From contig NZ_AP019654.1 of NCBI RefSeq assembly GCF_009938205.1, positions 2,818,540-2,882,539 of the forward strand: DNA of 64,000 nucleotides. The letters run 5' to 3'. The notes under the pieces were generated by a model. That model saw only the letters and a program-made list of their open reading frames with translations, was not told the origin of the DNA and made no database searches. A program made the translations under genes and the position numbers. Source of the DNA: Vibrio panuliri. Lineage in GTDB: Bacteria; Pseudomonadota; Gammaproteobacteria; Enterobacterales; Vibrionaceae. Of the stretch, positions 1 through 10,002 are shown piece by piece; positions within the stretch are counted from its first letter, which is position 1, and each line of letters starts with the position of its first letter.

Positions 1-1378
1 CCCGATGGATTCTGTTTGCGATCTGCTTGAACGCGCCATTAAAGAGAATCCACCTGTAGTTATCCGTGATGGTGGTGTGATCGCAGAGGGCTATAACGCT
101 GAGTTAGATGAGTGGCGTAATCTTGCCGATGGTGCCACTGAGTACTTAGAGCAACTGGAGCGAGAAGAACGCGAGCGCCATGATATTGACACGCTTAAAG
201 TGGGCTATAACGCAGTCCATGGCTTCTTTATTCAAGTCAGCCGTGGGCAGAGCCATCTAGTACCCGCTCACTATGTGCGCCGTCAAACACTAAAAAATGC
301 CGAACGCTACATTATTCCTGAGCTGAAAGAGCACGAAGATAAAGTTCTCAACTCAAAATCAAAAGCCCTTTCTGTGGAGAAAAAACTGTGGGAAGAGCTA
401 TTTGATCTTCTCCTTCCACATCTAGAGCAAATGCAGAACTTAGCCTCTGCAGTTTCACAATTAGACGTACTGCAAAACCTAGCCGAACGCGCTGATAGCC
501 TAGACTACTGTCGTCCAACCTTGAGTCAAGAGCCGGGGATTTCGATTCAAGCGGGTCGCCACCCTGTCGTTGAGCAAGTCATGGATGAGCCCTTTATTGC
601 CAACCCAATAGAACTTAACACTCAACGCAAAATGCTGATCATCACAGGTCCAAACATGGGGGGTAAATCAACCTACATGCGCCAGACTGCCTTGATCGCA
701 CTGTTAGCGCATATCGGCTCTTACGTGCCCGCAGAATCAGCACACATAGGCTCAATCGATCGCATTTTTACTCGTATTGGTGCATCAGATGACTTAGCTT
801 CTGGTCGTTCAACCTTTATGGTCGAAATGACAGAAACAGCCAATATTCTGCACAACGCCACTGAACGCAGCTTGGTATTGATGGACGAAATTGGTCGAGG
901 AACCAGTACATACGACGGTCTGTCACTCGCATGGGCAAGCGCCGAATGGCTGGCAAAGCAAATTGGGGCACTCACCCTTTTTGCCACCCACTACTTTGAA
1001 CTCACCGAGCTACCAAACCAAATTGCCCACTTGGCCAACGTACATTTAGATGCTGTTGAACATGGTGAAAGCATTGCCTTTATGCATGCGGTGCAAGAAG
1101 GTGCTGCCAGCAAATCCTATGGTCTTGCCGTTGCAGGACTTGCTGGTGTGCCGAAAACCGTGATTAAACAAGCCCGTGCGAAGCTGACTCAGTTAGAGCA
1201 GTTAAGCCACGTAACTGAAGCCAATGCACCGCGCAGCAGCGCTGTCGATATTGCCAACCAACTCAGTTTAATTCCTGAACCAAGTGAAGTGGAAGAGGCG
1301 CTAGCAAACATCAACCCAGACGACTTAACTCCTCGCCAAGCACTGGAAGAGTTGTACCGTTTGAAAAAGCTGCTTTAA
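1..1378 (+). CDS. mutS: DNA mismatch repair protein MutS (C-terminal part, 5' end outside window)
   Basis: MutS binds base mismatches and small loops and recruits MutL to start methyl-directed repair. The open frame enters from the left edge, so only about the last 458 of the roughly 850 residues expected are visible. These cover the end of the core/clamp domains and the whole ABC-type ATPase: Walker [10 protein letters not shown] near nt 648, Walker [13 protein letters not shown] near nt 880, and the conserved FATHYFEL switch near nt 980. The C-terminal tail ends in a leucine-rich helix like the tetramerisation region of the family. The gene is followed by an intrinsic terminator. In many vibrios mutS faces rpoS directly; here 12.4 kb of other genes lies between them. 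Confidence 0.97.
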   Translation, partial: PMDSVCDLLERAIKENPPVVIRDGGVIAEGYNAELDEWRNLADGATEYLEQLEREERERHDIDTLKVGYNAVHGFFIQVSRGQSHLVPAHYVRRQTLKNAERYIIPELKEHEDKVLNSKSKALSVEKKLWEELFDLLLPHLEQMQNLASAVSQLDVLQNLAERADSLDYCRPTLSQEPGISIQAGRHPVVEQVMDEPFIANPIELNTQRKMLIITGPNMGGKSTYMRQTALIALLAHIGSYVPAESAHIGSIDRIFTRIGASDDLASGRSTFMVEMTETANILHNATERSLVLMDEIGRGTSTYDGLSLAWASAEWLAKQIGALTLFATHYFELTELPNQIAHLANVHLDAVEHGESIAFMHAVQEGAASKSYGLAVAGLAGVPKTVIKQARAKLTQLEQLSHVTEANAPRSSAVDIANQLSLIPEPSEVEEALANINPDDLTPRQALEELYRLKKLL

Positions 1379-1400
1379 CCTTTCGTCAGCATACGAATAT

Positions 1401-1427
1401 AAGCCGCGCCTATTGCGCGGCTTTTTC
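1401..1427 (+). terminator. Intrinsic terminator of mutS
   Basis: A GC-rich stem (AGCCGCGC pairing with GCGCGGCT, 3-4 nt loop) is followed directly by a T-rich tract, 22 nt after the mutS stop codon. Confidence 0.85.
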
Positions 1428-1608
1428 TTTGCTTGGTTTAACAATGAGTGACATTTGACGAGCAAAATCAAACCTTCTAGCTATTTAATCTGCAACAGAA
1501 GTTGCCAATCATGCCTTACTGCTCGGAACTCCGTTGGTGACTGATACATCCCAAGCGATAGGACGCCTATGCTGAAATTTCCTCACAGACCAACCAATGG
1601 AAATTGTT

Positions 1609-2025
1609 ATGCGCACCCACTCTATAAAGCAAATGCAAGGCTTTACTCTGATTGAGTTGATGATCGTTGTGGCAATCATCGCCGTGCTCGCCACTATTGG
1701 CATGCCGATGTACAACAACTACACAATTAGATCTAATGTCGTTGCAGCAATCGCCGAAGCGAGTTCGTATAAGACCGCTGTCGCCCTTTGCTACCAAGAA
1801 AATGGCGCCTTGTCATCTTGTGACGCAGGGAATGACGGTGTACCGAGTGCGGCTTCCAAAATTACCGGTATCACCGATGGAAAGATTACCCTTAATCCAC
1901 AAGTCGACTGCGATAATGACTCATCAACCGACAATACTTTTGCCTATAGCCCCGATGTCGACACCGGTGGGATCATGACTTGGAACATTGCTGACGACCA
2001 AAGTAACTGCGGTCAATATCAATAA
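1609..2025 (+). CDS. pilA: Type IV major pilin PilA
   Basis: This is the structural pilin of the chitin-regulated/competence type IV pilus. It has a short leader ending in glycine followed by the methylated-Phe N-terminal helix (QGFTLIELMIVVAIIAVLA), the class IVa prepilin signature cut by PilD. The mature part carries two cysteine pairs (CYQENGALSSC and QVDC...SNC), which could form the D-region disulfide. I prefer the ATG at 1609, which has GGAA 6 nt upstream; an ATG at 1597 in frame is the alternative. The stop codon overlaps the pilB start (TAATG), indicating translational coupling. The C-terminal half is strongly variable between Vibrio strains, so the identity rests on the N-terminus and context. 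Confidence 0.93.
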   Translation: MRTHSIKQMQGFTLIELMIVVAIIAVLATIGMPMYNNYTIRSNVVAAIAEASSYKTAVALCYQENGALSSCDAGNDGVPSAASKITGITDGKITLNPQVDCDNDSSTDNTFAYSPDVDTGGIMTWNIADDQSNCGQYQ

Positions 2026-3704
2026 TGCCCTTGCTTGAGATGCTACTGAGAGAGCGCTACCTTACCTCAACCCAACTTGCATCCTTGCCGATTGAACAAC
2101 ACACATCTCTGTGCGAGACATTGGTAAACTCTGGCACATTAAGCCATCAGCAACTTAGTATCGCCATGGCTCAACTCTTTAACCTTGAAGTGGTTGAGAT
2201 CGAACACTTTGACTATCAATCCTTATGTCGCACTTTGGGATTAAGAGAGCTGATTACCCGTTACCAAGCTGTTCCGATAAAGAGAAATACTCAACAGCTC
2301 ACTCTTGCCATTTTTGACCCAAGCCAAACCGGCTTGGAGCAAGAGTTTGGCTTTGCCACCCACCTTCAAGTTGTTTTGGTTATTGCGGATATTCGTGCAA
2401 TTAAGAAAGCAATCAATAATTTATATGGCCGCAATAATCCCCATATCAATACATACCATAAGGAGATTGATACGACTGAACTCGAGCAAATGGTCGATCT
2501 TTCTCAACAAGAGCAAAACTCTCTCGACGAGTTAACCCAAGATGATGCTCCTATCAGCCGCTATATCCATCAGGTCCTACTCGATGCAATCCGTAAAGGG
2601 GCTTCCGATATTCATTTCGAACCATACGAAGAACATTTTCGAATTCGTTTTCGTTGCGATGGCCTCCTACTTGAAGCACACCACCCTCCAGTTTCGTTAG
2701 GGCGAAGATTAACAACACGAGTAAAAATCCTCGCTCAATTAAACATCGCGGAAAGGCGCTTGCCACAAGATGGACGCACCAAGCTAAAACTCAACGACGC
2801 CTTGTCGGCAGATATGCGTATATCCACTCTGCCAACATTATGGGGCGAAAAGGTGGTGCTGCGTTTACTGAACAATACACCAAGCGTACTCAACATCGAC
2901 AAACTTGGATTTACTCAAGAACAACAACAGACTTACGTTCAAACGTTGAAGCGCCCGCAAGGACTCATCATGATCACCGGACCGACTGGCAGTGGTAAAA
3001 CAGTCACTCTTTATGCAGGTCTCGCTACACTTAACACCCCTCAACGTAATATTGCGACCGCCGAAGATCCAATCGAAATGAATCTATTTGGCATAAACCA
3101 AGTGCAAGTCCAACCCCAAATTGGCTTTGATTTCTCCACGGCGCTACGCACATTTTTACGCCAAGACCCAGACGTGATAATGGTCGGAGAAATACGTGAT
3201 TTTGAAACCGCTGAAATTGCCGTCAAAGCAGCACAAACGGGTCACTTAGTACTTTCGACACTACACACTAACTCTGCGGCTGAAACGCTAGTTCGACTGA
3301 ATAACATGGGGATTCAACCATACAATCTCGCGGCTTCATTGAGCTTAGTGATAGCGCAACGCTTGGTTCGCCGTTTGTGTCCGTTATGCAAACAGAACGC
3401 CGAGCTCACTTTAGAGCAAGCCAGTTATCTCTCAGTCTCGCATCCTCAAGCCGTATATTGTGCCAACCACTCAGGCTGTGAACATTGTAATCAAGGCTAC
3501 TTAGGCCGAATTGGTCTATTTGAAATCCTACCAATCAATCAAGAAATCAAACGCAAAATTCTCGCTCAATCTAATGCTTCGGAACTGCAACAGCAGGCAG
3601 TAGCACAGGGGATGCAAACTATAAAATCCTGTGCGACCGAGAAGCTACTTCAAGGCGAGACGAGCTTGGCTGAACTTGAGCGTGTTTTACTATTTGGGGA
3701 ATAG
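2025..3704 (+). CDS. pilB: Type IV pilus assembly ATPase PilB
   Basis: PilB is the hexameric cytoplasmic ATPase that drives pilus extension. The 559-residue protein has an N-terminal MshEN-like domain (about 1-150), then the secretion ATPase core: Walker A GPTGSGKT near residue 320, the Asp box, and Walker B/His boxes (DPDVIMVGEIRD, LSTLHTNSAAETLVRL). Near the C-terminus it carries the tetracysteine zinc motif (LCPLCKQ and CEHCNQG) usual in PilB/GspE. It is the second gene of pilABCD and its length is normal for the family. Confidence 0.97.
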   Translation: MPLLEMLLRERYLTSTQLASLPIEQHTSLCETLVNSGTLSHQQLSIAMAQLFNLEVVEIEHFDYQSLCRTLGLRELITRYQAVPIKRNTQQLTLAIFDPSQTGLEQEFGFATHLQVVLVIADIRAIKKAINNLYGRNNPHINTYHKEIDTTELEQMVDLSQQEQNSLDELTQDDAPISRYIHQVLLDAIRKGASDIHFEPYEEHFRIRFRCDGLLLEAHHPPVSLGRRLTTRVKILAQLNIAERRLPQDGRTKLKLNDALSADMRISTLPTLWGEKVVLRLLNNTPSVLNIDKLGFTQEQQQTYVQTLKRPQGLIMITGPTGSGKTVTLYAGLATLNTPQRNIATAEDPIEMNLFGINQVQVQPQIGFDFSTALRTFLRQDPDVIMVGEIRDFETAEIAVKAAQTGHLVLSTLHTNSAAETLVRLNNMGIQPYNLAASLSLVIAQRLVRRLCPLCKQNAELTLEQASYLSVSHPQAVYCANHSGCEHCNQGYLGRIGLFEILPINQEIKRKILAQSNASELQQQAVAQGMQTIKSCATEKLLQGETSLAELERVLLFGE

Positions 3705-3705
3705 T

Positions 3706-4928
3706 ATGGCGCAAAGGCAGAGCAGCGAACTCAAAGTCTTCCGTTGGCGTGGCATTAGTCGAAATGGCAAACGTTGCCAAGGTCATGAATACGCGGCTAC
3801 CTCATCACATGTGAGAGTTAAACTCACACAACAGAATATTCGAGTCACTCATTTACGCGTTGAGAAAGTTTCGCCGTTACAACGCTATAACCAACGAATC
3901 AAACCGTATGAGTTGCCTATATTTACCCGCCAGTTGGCGACGATGCTAACAGCGAATATACCGCTACTACAGGCAATTAAACTCATTCGAGACAATCAAA
4001 GACACGTGAGTTTTAAGTCCATCTTGCACAATATTGCTGCTGATATCGAGATGGGAATCCCCATTGCTGATGCTTTTCGAACACATGCTATATTTCCACC
4101 GAGCTATATCGACCTAATCACTTGCGGTGAAACATCAGGCAAGTTGACGGAAGTATTTCAGCAACTGGCCAAGCATCAAGAAAAAGCATTTAAACTCAGA
4201 AAGCAAATTATCAAGGCTTCTATTTATCCCTGTCTTGTTGTCATCGTCTCCCTCTCAGTGATCTATTTGATGCTCACTATGGTAGTGCCACAATTCAAAA
4301 GTATGTTTGCCAGTTTTGGGGCGGAACTGCCTTGGTTCACACAGCAAGTCCTCTCCATATCTAACGCAATTCAAGCTCACGCGGTCACGATTTTTACTCT
4401 CCTAATCTTTATCTTCCTAGTCCTTCGAGTACTGCGTGCCTCCTCACCCCAATTTGCCCTTTGTATTAGCCATGTTGTTCGCCGTTTACCGGTTGTAGGC
4501 AGGTTATGAGCAAGAGCTTTGTCGCTCAGTTTAGCCGGACATTGGCGACCAGTGTTTCGGCAGGGCTACCACTGCTGACTTGCCTAAACACCGCTAAGCA
4601 AAATCAGTATCCTCCATGCTATCAAGTCGCGCTCGCTGAACTATACACAAACACCTCGTCTGGAATGCCACTCTACCTTGCCATGAAACGCAGCAATCTC
4701 TTTTGCGAAATGACGCTACAAATGGTGATGATCGGCGAGGAATCCGGATGCTTGGATGATATGCTCAATCGCATTGCCTCTTTGCACGAAAATGAAATAG
4801 ATGATCTGGTCGAACAGCTAGGTCAACTAATTGAACCTCTGGTTATTGTCGTGTTGAGCCTTATCGTAGGGAGCATAGTATTAGCAATCTACTTACCCAT
4901 CTTTAACTTAATGAATGTTATGGGCTAA
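3706..4928 (+). pseudogene. pilC: Type IV pilus inner-membrane platform protein PilC, split by a frameshift
   Basis: PilC is the polytopic platform on which PilA is assembled by PilB. The gene is present in two ORFs: 3706-4509 (267 residues; first T2SSF domain and TM segments, ending LPVVGRL) and 4506-4928 (140 residues; second T2SSF domain, SFVAQFSRTLATSVSAG, and the last TM). The sum, about 407 residues, equals a normal intact PilC, and the junction falls inside the conserved LPVVGK-x-x-RFxRTL linker. One missing nucleotide near 4503-4506 explains the break. It leaves an ATGA stop/start overlap, so coupled translation of two half-proteins is conceivable. No homopolymer is at the site. Otherwise the operon is intact (pilB 1 nt upstream, pilD 47 nt downstream). 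Confidence 0.88.
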
Positions 4929-4975
4929 GATAGCGCCTTAAATCTCCCTCCCCTTATTGCGGATACTGAGTTCCT

Positions 4976-5845
4976 ATGGCTATATTTTCTTACTACCCTT
5001 GGCTGTTCCCATTGTTAGCAACGGTTTTCGGCTTACTAGTCGGCAGCTTTCTTAATGTGGTGATTTACCGTTTACCGATTATGATGGAGCGAGAGTGGCG
5101 TAAAGAGTGCAGCGAGAGTTTTCCTGAAGCCAACCTGACCGTCGATCAAAGTCGTTTTAACCTAAGTGTGCCCCGCTCAGCATGCCCAAACTGTCATACG
5201 CCAATACGTGCATTGGATAATATCCCCGTGCTCAGTTGGTTAATGCTGGGTGGAAAATGTCATCAGTGCAAAACGAAAATCAGTGCGCGCTACCCTTTAA
5301 TCGAGCTATTAACTGCAGGTATGTGTGGTCTAGTCGCATTAGAGTTTGGTTTTAGCTATTTTGCTATCGCACTACTTTTTTTCACCTTTGTGCTAATTGC
5401 AGCAACCTTTATCGATCTCGATACCATGTTACTGCCCGATCAATTGACACTACCGCTAATGTGGGCAGGGATCTGCCTTGCACTCGTTGGGATTAGCCCT
5501 GTCAGCCTACAAGACTCTGTAATTGGTGCCATCGCGGGTTATCTCTGCCTGTGGAGTGTCTATTGGGGGTTTAAATTGCTGACCGGCAAAGAAGGCATGG
5601 GTTACGGTGACTTCAAGTTACTAGCCGCGCTTGGCGCTTGGTTGGGATGGCAGTATTTACCCATGATTATTTTGCTCTCATCACTGGTTGGATTAGTGTT
5701 TGGCATTATTCAGCTCAGAATGCAAAAGAAAGGGATTGATATGGCTTTTCCGTTTGGTCCTTATCTTGCTATCGCGGGTTGGGTTGCCACAATGTGGGGC
5801 AGCGAGATCCTTCATCATTACTACCGTTTTTTACTAGGAGCGTAA
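4976..5845 (+). CDS. pilD: Prepilin peptidase / N-methyltransferase PilD
   Basis: PilD is the inner-membrane aspartyl protease that removes prepilin leaders and methylates the new N-terminus; it serves PilA and usually the type II secretion pseudopilins. The 289-residue protein has an N-terminal TM segment, the cytosolic tetracysteine zinc motif (CPNCHTPI and CHQCKTKI), the methylase-associated [10 protein letters not shown], and the two catalytic aspartates in [11 protein letters not shown] and [10 protein letters not shown], with about seven further TM segments. It is the last pil gene, followed one base later by coaE. Confidence 0.97.
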   Translation: MAIFSYYPWLFPLLATVFGLLVGSFLNVVIYRLPIMMEREWRKECSESFPEANLTVDQSRFNLSVPRSACPNCHTPIRALDNIPVLSWLMLGGKCHQCKTKISARYPLIELLTAGMCGLVALEFGFSYFAIALLFFTFVLIAATFIDLDTMLLPDQLTLPLMWAGICLALVGISPVSLQDSVIGAIAGYLCLWSVYWGFKLLTGKEGMGYGDFKLLAALGAWLGWQYLPMIILLSSLVGLVFGIIQLRMQKKGIDMAFPFGPYLAIAGWVATMWGSEILHHYYRFLLGA

Positions 5846-5846
5846 T

Positions 5847-6455
5847 ATGGCATTAATCGTTGGACTGACTGGTGGTATTGCCAGCGGAAAAACTACTGTC
5901 GCCAATATTTTCCGCGATCAATTTTCAATCGATATCGTCGATGCCGACGTAGTCGCGCGCGAGGTGGTTGAACCCGGTAGTGATGGTTTAAAAGCGATTG
6001 TTGCACGTTACGGACAAGAAGTTTTGCATAGTGATGGCACATTGAACCGCCCAGCACTACGCACCATTATTTTTGCCCATCCAAGTGAAAAGCAATGGAT
6101 CGATGCCCTGCTGCATCCGATGATTCGTCGCAATATGCAACAACAATTACAGCATGTCACCTCGGAATATGCTCTACTTGTGATACCCTTGATGGTTGAA
6201 AATGATCTTCAGCAACTCGCAGACCTCGTTTTGGTCGTCGATGTTGAAGAGGAAATACAGATTCAACGTACCATGAACCGTGATGGCGTCTCACGTCAAC
6301 AAGCTGAATCAATCCTGCAATCTCAAGCCAGTCGTGAACAACGCCTTGCCATTGCTAACGATGTGATTAAAAACCATTCACAAAACCAACAACTTTTGCC
6401 CCAAATCACAGAATTACACAAAAAGTACCTAGAAATGTGCAGGGCAAATCTGTGA
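5847..6455 (+). CDS. coaE: Dephospho-CoA kinase
   Basis: CoaE catalyses the last step of coenzyme A synthesis, ATP-dependent phosphorylation of the 3'-hydroxyl of dephospho-CoA. The 202-residue protein starts with a P-loop GLTGGIASGKTT at residues 7-18, followed by the DADVVARE motif and the LIPLMVEN/NRDGVSRQQAE substrate regions of the family. The pilD-coaE-zapD-yacG order is the standard gammaproteobacterial arrangement. Confidence 0.97.
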   Translation: MALIVGLTGGIASGKTTVANIFRDQFSIDIVDADVVAREVVEPGSDGLKAIVARYGQEVLHSDGTLNRPALRTIIFAHPSEKQWIDALLHPMIRRNMQQQLQHVTSEYALLVIPLMVENDLQQLADLVLVVDVEEEIQIQRTMNRDGVSRQQAESILQSQASREQRLAIANDVIKNHSQNQQLLPQITELHKKYLEMCRANL

Positions 6456-6488
6456 GAATAAAGCTACAAAATTTCAGGGCGACGCTTA

Positions 6489-7229
6489 ATGACCACGCAA
6501 TATTTCGAACATCCGCTGAATGAGAAAACCAGAATCTATCTACGTGTAGAGGCTTTGCTACATCAGTTGGATGTGTCATCGAGATTTAGTGATGATTTAC
6601 AACATTTAAACTTCTTCCGTGGTCTATTTGACTTGCTTGAAATCTTTGAGCAAATCCAACTAAAAAGTGAGTTGGCAAAAGATATCGAAAAACAACGCCT
6701 GACTTATCGCACTTGGCTCAATGTTGACGGTGTGGATCAGGATATGCTGAGAAGCATTTTGCAAGAAGTTGATCAAGCCCATAGTGAATTAATGAGTGCC
6801 GAACGCTTTGGACAAAGCCTCAAAGAGGATCGCTTTTTAAGTGCGATACGCCAACGCTTTAATCTGCCTGGCGGCTCCTGTTGTTTCGACCTTCCAGCGC
6901 TACACCACTGGTTGCACCTACCATGTGAGCACAAACAGCAAGATGCTCGCAACTGGTTGGAGTCACTAAGCTCTTTATCCAACGCACTTAAGCTCTGGCT
7001 GCGACTCACTCGCGAGACTGGACATTTTCAAACTCGTGTTGCCCACAATGCATTTTTCCAAAGTGATGCCGAAGAAGCCAATATTCTACGCCTCAATATT
7101 CCAATGCATTACAGTGTGTACCCAATGATTTCAGGGCACAAAAACCGTTTTGCCATTAAATTTATTGAGTTCCAGAATGGTCAAGCTTATACCGGTGATG
7201 TGGAATTCAAACTGGCTGTTTGCTGCTAA
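6489..7229 (+). CDS. zapD: Cell division protein ZapD
   Basis: ZapD (YacF/DUF1342) bundles FtsZ protofilaments at the Z ring. The 246-residue protein is soluble, opens with the typical [17 protein letters not shown] segment, has an all-alpha N-terminal region, and ends in a beta-rich domain ([28 protein letters not shown]). Position between coaE and yacG supports the call. Confidence 0.95.
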   Translation: MTTQYFEHPLNEKTRIYLRVEALLHQLDVSSRFSDDLQHLNFFRGLFDLLEIFEQIQLKSELAKDIEKQRLTYRTWLNVDGVDQDMLRSILQEVDQAHSELMSAERFGQSLKEDRFLSAIRQRFNLPGGSCCFDLPALHHWLHLPCEHKQQDARNWLESLSSLSNALKLWLRLTRETGHFQTRVAHNAFFQSDAEEANILRLNIPMHYSVYPMISGHKNRFAIKFIEFQNGQAYTGDVEFKLAVCC

Positions 7230-7283
7230 GCAGACAACGAACCGCTATACTGCGTTTAATCAATCCAACTATTGACTGTTTTT

Positions 7284-7478
7284 ATGAGCAAAATTACTAA
7301 AGTTGCCTGCCCACAATGTGGCACGGAAGTTATTTGGGGTGAAGAGAGCCCTTTTCGTCCTTTCTGTAGCAAGAAATGCCAAATGATCGATTTTGGCGAA
7401 TGGGCAGACGAGGAAAACAGCATTGCAGGTGCGCCAGATATGTCGGACAGTGATGGTTGGTCGGAAGATCAGTATTGA
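7284..7478 (+). CDS. yacG: DNA gyrase inhibitor YacG
   Basis: This is a small zinc-binding protein that in E. coli binds GyrB and inhibits gyrase. The 64 residues contain the four-cysteine zinc knuckle CPQCGTEV ... [14 protein letters not shown] and an acidic C-terminal tail, as in the family. The ATG at 7284 gives the conserved [13 protein letters not shown] start; an upstream TTG in frame is less likely. Confidence 0.93.
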   Translation: MSKITKVACPQCGTEVIWGEESPFRPFCSKKCQMIDFGEWADEENSIAGAPDMSDSDGWSEDQY

Positions 7479-7747
7479 TAGATTCGAGAAACGAGAGCGC
7501 TACGCTTCGGGATTCGAGAACAAAAAGCTGATGTAATAACATCGGCTTTTTTGCTTTTGGAGAGCGTGAGAGCTAGATGACTGTCTCTTTTTAAAGATAA
7601 GTTCTGTCAACAACCCATATCCACTTCTAGCAGGGCGGAGCCCGATCCCGCTTTCCAAAAGCGAAGCGTTCCATAGGGCGTAGCCCATTCTAAAGTCCCG
7701 AAGGACGAAGTCCGCTCTCGAATCTCGCTTCTCTAAGCGAAGCGCAC
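7479..7747. repeat. Intergenic array of short palindromes (micro-hairpins)
   Basis: Apart from the yacG terminator this stretch holds no gene. It has two direct copies of GATTCGAGAA (7481-7490, 7511-7520), an inverted relative near 7716, and a run of short palindromes with 3-4 nt loops: GGGCGGAGCCC 7633-7643, AAGCGAAGCGTT 7659-7670, GGGCGTAGCCC 7676-7686, GTCCCGAAGGAC 7695-7706 and GGACGAAGTCC 7703-7713. It looks like a dispersed Vibrio intergenic repeat. That identification is inference. Confidence 0.6.
7523..7552 (+). terminator. Intrinsic terminator downstream of yacG
   Basis: AAAAGCTGATGT pairs with ACATCGGCTTTT (one G-U) around a 4-nt AATA loop and runs into a T tract. Confidence 0.75.
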
Positions 7748-7777
7748 AAAAAAAGCGGAGACCAATGGCCTCCGCTT
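7748..7777 (-). terminator. Intrinsic terminator of the rpsP-rplS operon
   Basis: On the minus strand, GCGGAGGCC and GGTCTCCGC form a stem followed by seven Ts, 25 nt after the rplS stop. Confidence 0.85.
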
Positions 7778-7801
7778 AATATGAGAACGCTAGTTATAGC
7801 A

Positions 7802-8155
7802 TTACTTCTTAGCAAGTTTCTCTTTGATACGAGCTGACTTACCAGAACGCTCACGTAGGTAGTACAGTTTGGCACGACGTACTGCACCGCGGCGTTTAAC
7901 TTCAATGCTATCAACGATAGGAGAGTGTGTTTGGAACGTACGCTCAACACCTTCACCGTTAGAGATCTTACGTACAGTGAAAGCAGAGTGTAGGCCACGG
8001 TTACGGATTGCGATTACAACGCCTTCAAAAGCCTGTAGACGCTCACGTTCACCTTCTTTTACCTTAACTTGAACTACAACAGTGTCACCTGGTGCAAATT
8101 TAGGTAGGCCTGATTTCATTTGCTCTTCTTCAAGAGCCTTGATGATGTTACTCAT
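7802..8155 (-). CDS. rplS: 50S ribosomal protein L19
   Basis: L19 sits at the 30S-50S interface. The 117-residue sequence is typical in length and content ([53 protein letters not shown] in the full protein) and is highly basic at its C-terminus. Last gene of the rpsP-rimM-trmD-rplS operon, 42 nt after trmD. Confidence 0.98.
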   Translation of the reverse strand: MSNIIKALEEEQMKSGLPKFAPGDTVVVQVKVKEGERERLQAFEGVVIAIRNRGLHSAFTVRKISNGEGVERTFQTHSPIVDSIEVKRRGAVRRAKLYYLRERSGKSARIKEKLAKK

Positions 8156-8197
8156 TTTAATAAATTCCTAGAATAAACTGATACTAATTAAATTAGG

Positions 8198-8941
8198 TTA
8201 CTGTGCTTGATGCTCTTTAATGAACTCTGCCAGTAATTGTTCCTGTTCGTCAGTCAGAGCTAGGTTTTCCAGGAGTTCTGGTCTTCTTAGCCAAGTACGG
8301 CCTAGCGATTGTTGTAATCGCCAGCGACGAATGTCCTTATGGTTGCCTGACATCAGTACCGCTGGTACCTCTTTGCCATCCAACACTTCAGGGCGCGTAT
8401 AGTGAGGGCAATCTAACAAGCCATTAGCAAAAGAATCTTCTTCTGCCGACGCAAAATCTCCAAGTACCCCAGGGATAAACCTTGAGACTGAATCAATTAA
8501 CGTCATGGCCGGGATTTCTCCCCCCGTCATCACAAAATCACCGATTGACCATTCTTCGTCAACTTCGGATTGGATGATGCGCTCATCTACCCCTTCGTAG
8601 CGACCACAAATAAGAAGCAAGTTCTCGTTTGTTGCCAGCTCTTCAACCCCTTGTTGGTCGAGTTTACGACCTTGAGGTGATAGGTAAATAACTTTCGTCT
8701 TTCCCGGTGAAGCCTGTTTGGCTGTGTGAATGGCATCGCGCAAAGGCTGCACCATCATCAACATGCCTGGACCACCACCGTAAGGTCTGTCATCGACAGT
8801 TCGATGTTTGTCATGAGTGAAATCACGAGGATTCCATGTCTCAATCGACAATAGACCTTTTTTAACCGCTTGACCTGTTACTCCGAAATCAGTAACGCTG
8901 CGGAACATTTCAGGAAAAAGGCTAATTACGCCAACCCACAT
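8198..8941 (-). CDS. trmD: tRNA (guanine-N1)-methyltransferase TrmD
   Basis: TrmD methylates G37 of tRNAs that read CNN codons, preventing +1 frameshifting. This 247-residue SPOUT-fold protein has the conserved N-terminus ([13 protein letters not shown]), the PYGGGPGM loop, and the trefoil-knot SAM-binding segment [13 protein letters not shown] followed by [10 protein letters not shown]. Operon position between rimM and rplS is standard. Confidence 0.98.
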   Translation of the reverse strand: MWVGVISLFPEMFRSVTDFGVTGQAVKKGLLSIETWNPRDFTHDKHRTVDDRPYGGGPGMLMMVQPLRDAIHTAKQASPGKTKVIYLSPQGRKLDQQGVEELATNENLLLICGRYEGVDERIIQSEVDEEWSIGDFVMTGGEIPAMTLIDSVSRFIPGVLGDFASAEEDSFANGLLDCPHYTRPEVLDGKEVPAVLMSGNHKDIRRWRLQQSLGRTWLRRPELLENLALTDEQEQLLAEFIKEHQAQ

Positions 8942-8966
8942 TGTTCAATCGCTCCGTTACAGGGAG

Positions 8967-9515
8967 TTAGAATCCAGGATCCCAGTCAACTTCGATCCGT
9001 TGAGCTTCGCGATCAACTTTGATGATCACTTGCTCTGTAAGGAACGGAATTAATCGTTCCTTTTGCCCGAAAGCATCTTTAAGATTTGCTTTTACTACGA
9101 GAACATCGTTTGAGCCAGTTTCTAGAATGTCAGAAACGACACCTAGATCGTAACCTTTAGTGGTTACTACTTGCATACCAAACAATTCACGCCAATAGAA
9201 TTCTTCTGATGACAATTCTGGTAGTACTGCAGGGTCGATAGCAATTTCAAAGTTCGTCAGAAGTTGCGCTTCTTCGCGCACATCTAGACCTGCTAGTTTA
9301 CATACATAGCCTTGACCATGACGCTTCCAGCTTTCTACTTTGTACTCAACCCACTCGCCTTTTTGGTTTAAAAACCAAGGGCTGTAATCAAAGATGTTTT
9401 CAGCATTGTCTGTGTAGGAAAAAACCTTAAGCCAACCACGAATGCCGTAAGTAGCACCAAACTTGCCTACAACAATCTTGTCATCGCTCATTGTTTCTTT
9501 ACCTTTCATCGACAT
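8967..9515 (-). CDS. rimM: Ribosome maturation factor RimM
   Basis: RimM binds S19 and helps mature the 30S head. The 182-residue protein has the N-terminal RimM domain ([21 protein letters not shown]) and a C-terminal PRC-barrel ([17 protein letters not shown] ... [10 protein letters not shown]). The extended start [10 protein letters not shown] is like that of other vibrios; a second ATG eight codons in is possible. Confidence 0.97.
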   Translation of the reverse strand: MSMKGKETMSDDKIVVGKFGATYGIRGWLKVFSYTDNAENIFDYSPWFLNQKGEWVEYKVESWKRHGQGYVCKLAGLDVREEAQLLTNFEIAIDPAVLPELSSEEFYWRELFGMQVVTTKGYDLGVVSDILETGSNDVLVVKANLKDAFGQKERLIPFLTEQVIIKVDREAQRIEVDWDPGF

Positions 9516-9542
9516 AAGCTAATTTCTACTTCTTGGTAAGAA

Positions 9543-9791
9543 TTAAGCCGCTTTTTGAGCGTCTTTAACTAGCTTAGCTACGCGGTCAGATAGAGATGCG
9601 CCTTGACCAACCCAGTGGTTAACGCGGTCTAGATCTAGACGTAGGCCTTCTTCTTGACCTTGAGCTGTTGGGTTAAAGAAACCAACTTTCTCGATGAAAC
9701 GGCCAGTTGATGCGTTACGGCTGTCCGCAACTACGATTTGATAAAATGGACGCTTTTTAGCGCCGTGACGTGCCAAACGAATGGTTACCAT
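9543..9791 (-). CDS. rpsP: 30S ribosomal protein S16
   Basis: S16 is a 30S assembly protein. The 82-residue sequence begins [20 protein letters not shown] and contains the [12 protein letters not shown] motif diagnostic of the family. It is the first gene of the rpsP-rimM-trmD-rplS operon; a strong hairpin separates it from ffh upstream. Confidence 0.98.
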   Translation of the reverse strand: MVTIRLARHGAKKRPFYQIVVADSRNASTGRFIEKVGFFNPTAQGQEEGLRLDLDRVNHWVGQGASLSDRVAKLVKDAQKAA

Positions 9792-9869
9792 GTCGTCCTC
9801 TTTGCTTTCTCAAAAATAAAATTAACCCCAACAACCGTTCAAATAAGTAAACAGTTTGGGGTCTCGTGC

Positions 9870-9908
9870 CAAAATAAAGCTCCGGAATTTTACTCTTATT
9901 CCGGAGCA
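9870..9908 (-). terminator. Hairpin/terminator between ffh and rpsP
   Basis: A perfect 10-bp stem (GCTCCGGAAT/ATTCCGGAGC, 9-nt loop, 9879-9907) is followed on the minus strand by a T-rich stretch. It would end ffh transcription before the rpsP promoter. Confidence 0.75.
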
Positions 9909-10002
9909 ATGCAAGGTCTTTAGCTATTTTTTCGCCACCACAAATTGGCTAATAAGTATGTGAGCTAGCTAACACCTTGAAACTTCGATTGGGTACGGTG
10001 AA

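Noticed and set aside
721..987. Long antisense ORFs inside core genes (mutS, rpoD, glmS, pykF and others)
   Set aside because: They are frame shadows of strongly coding genes with no independent ribosome binding sites or families.
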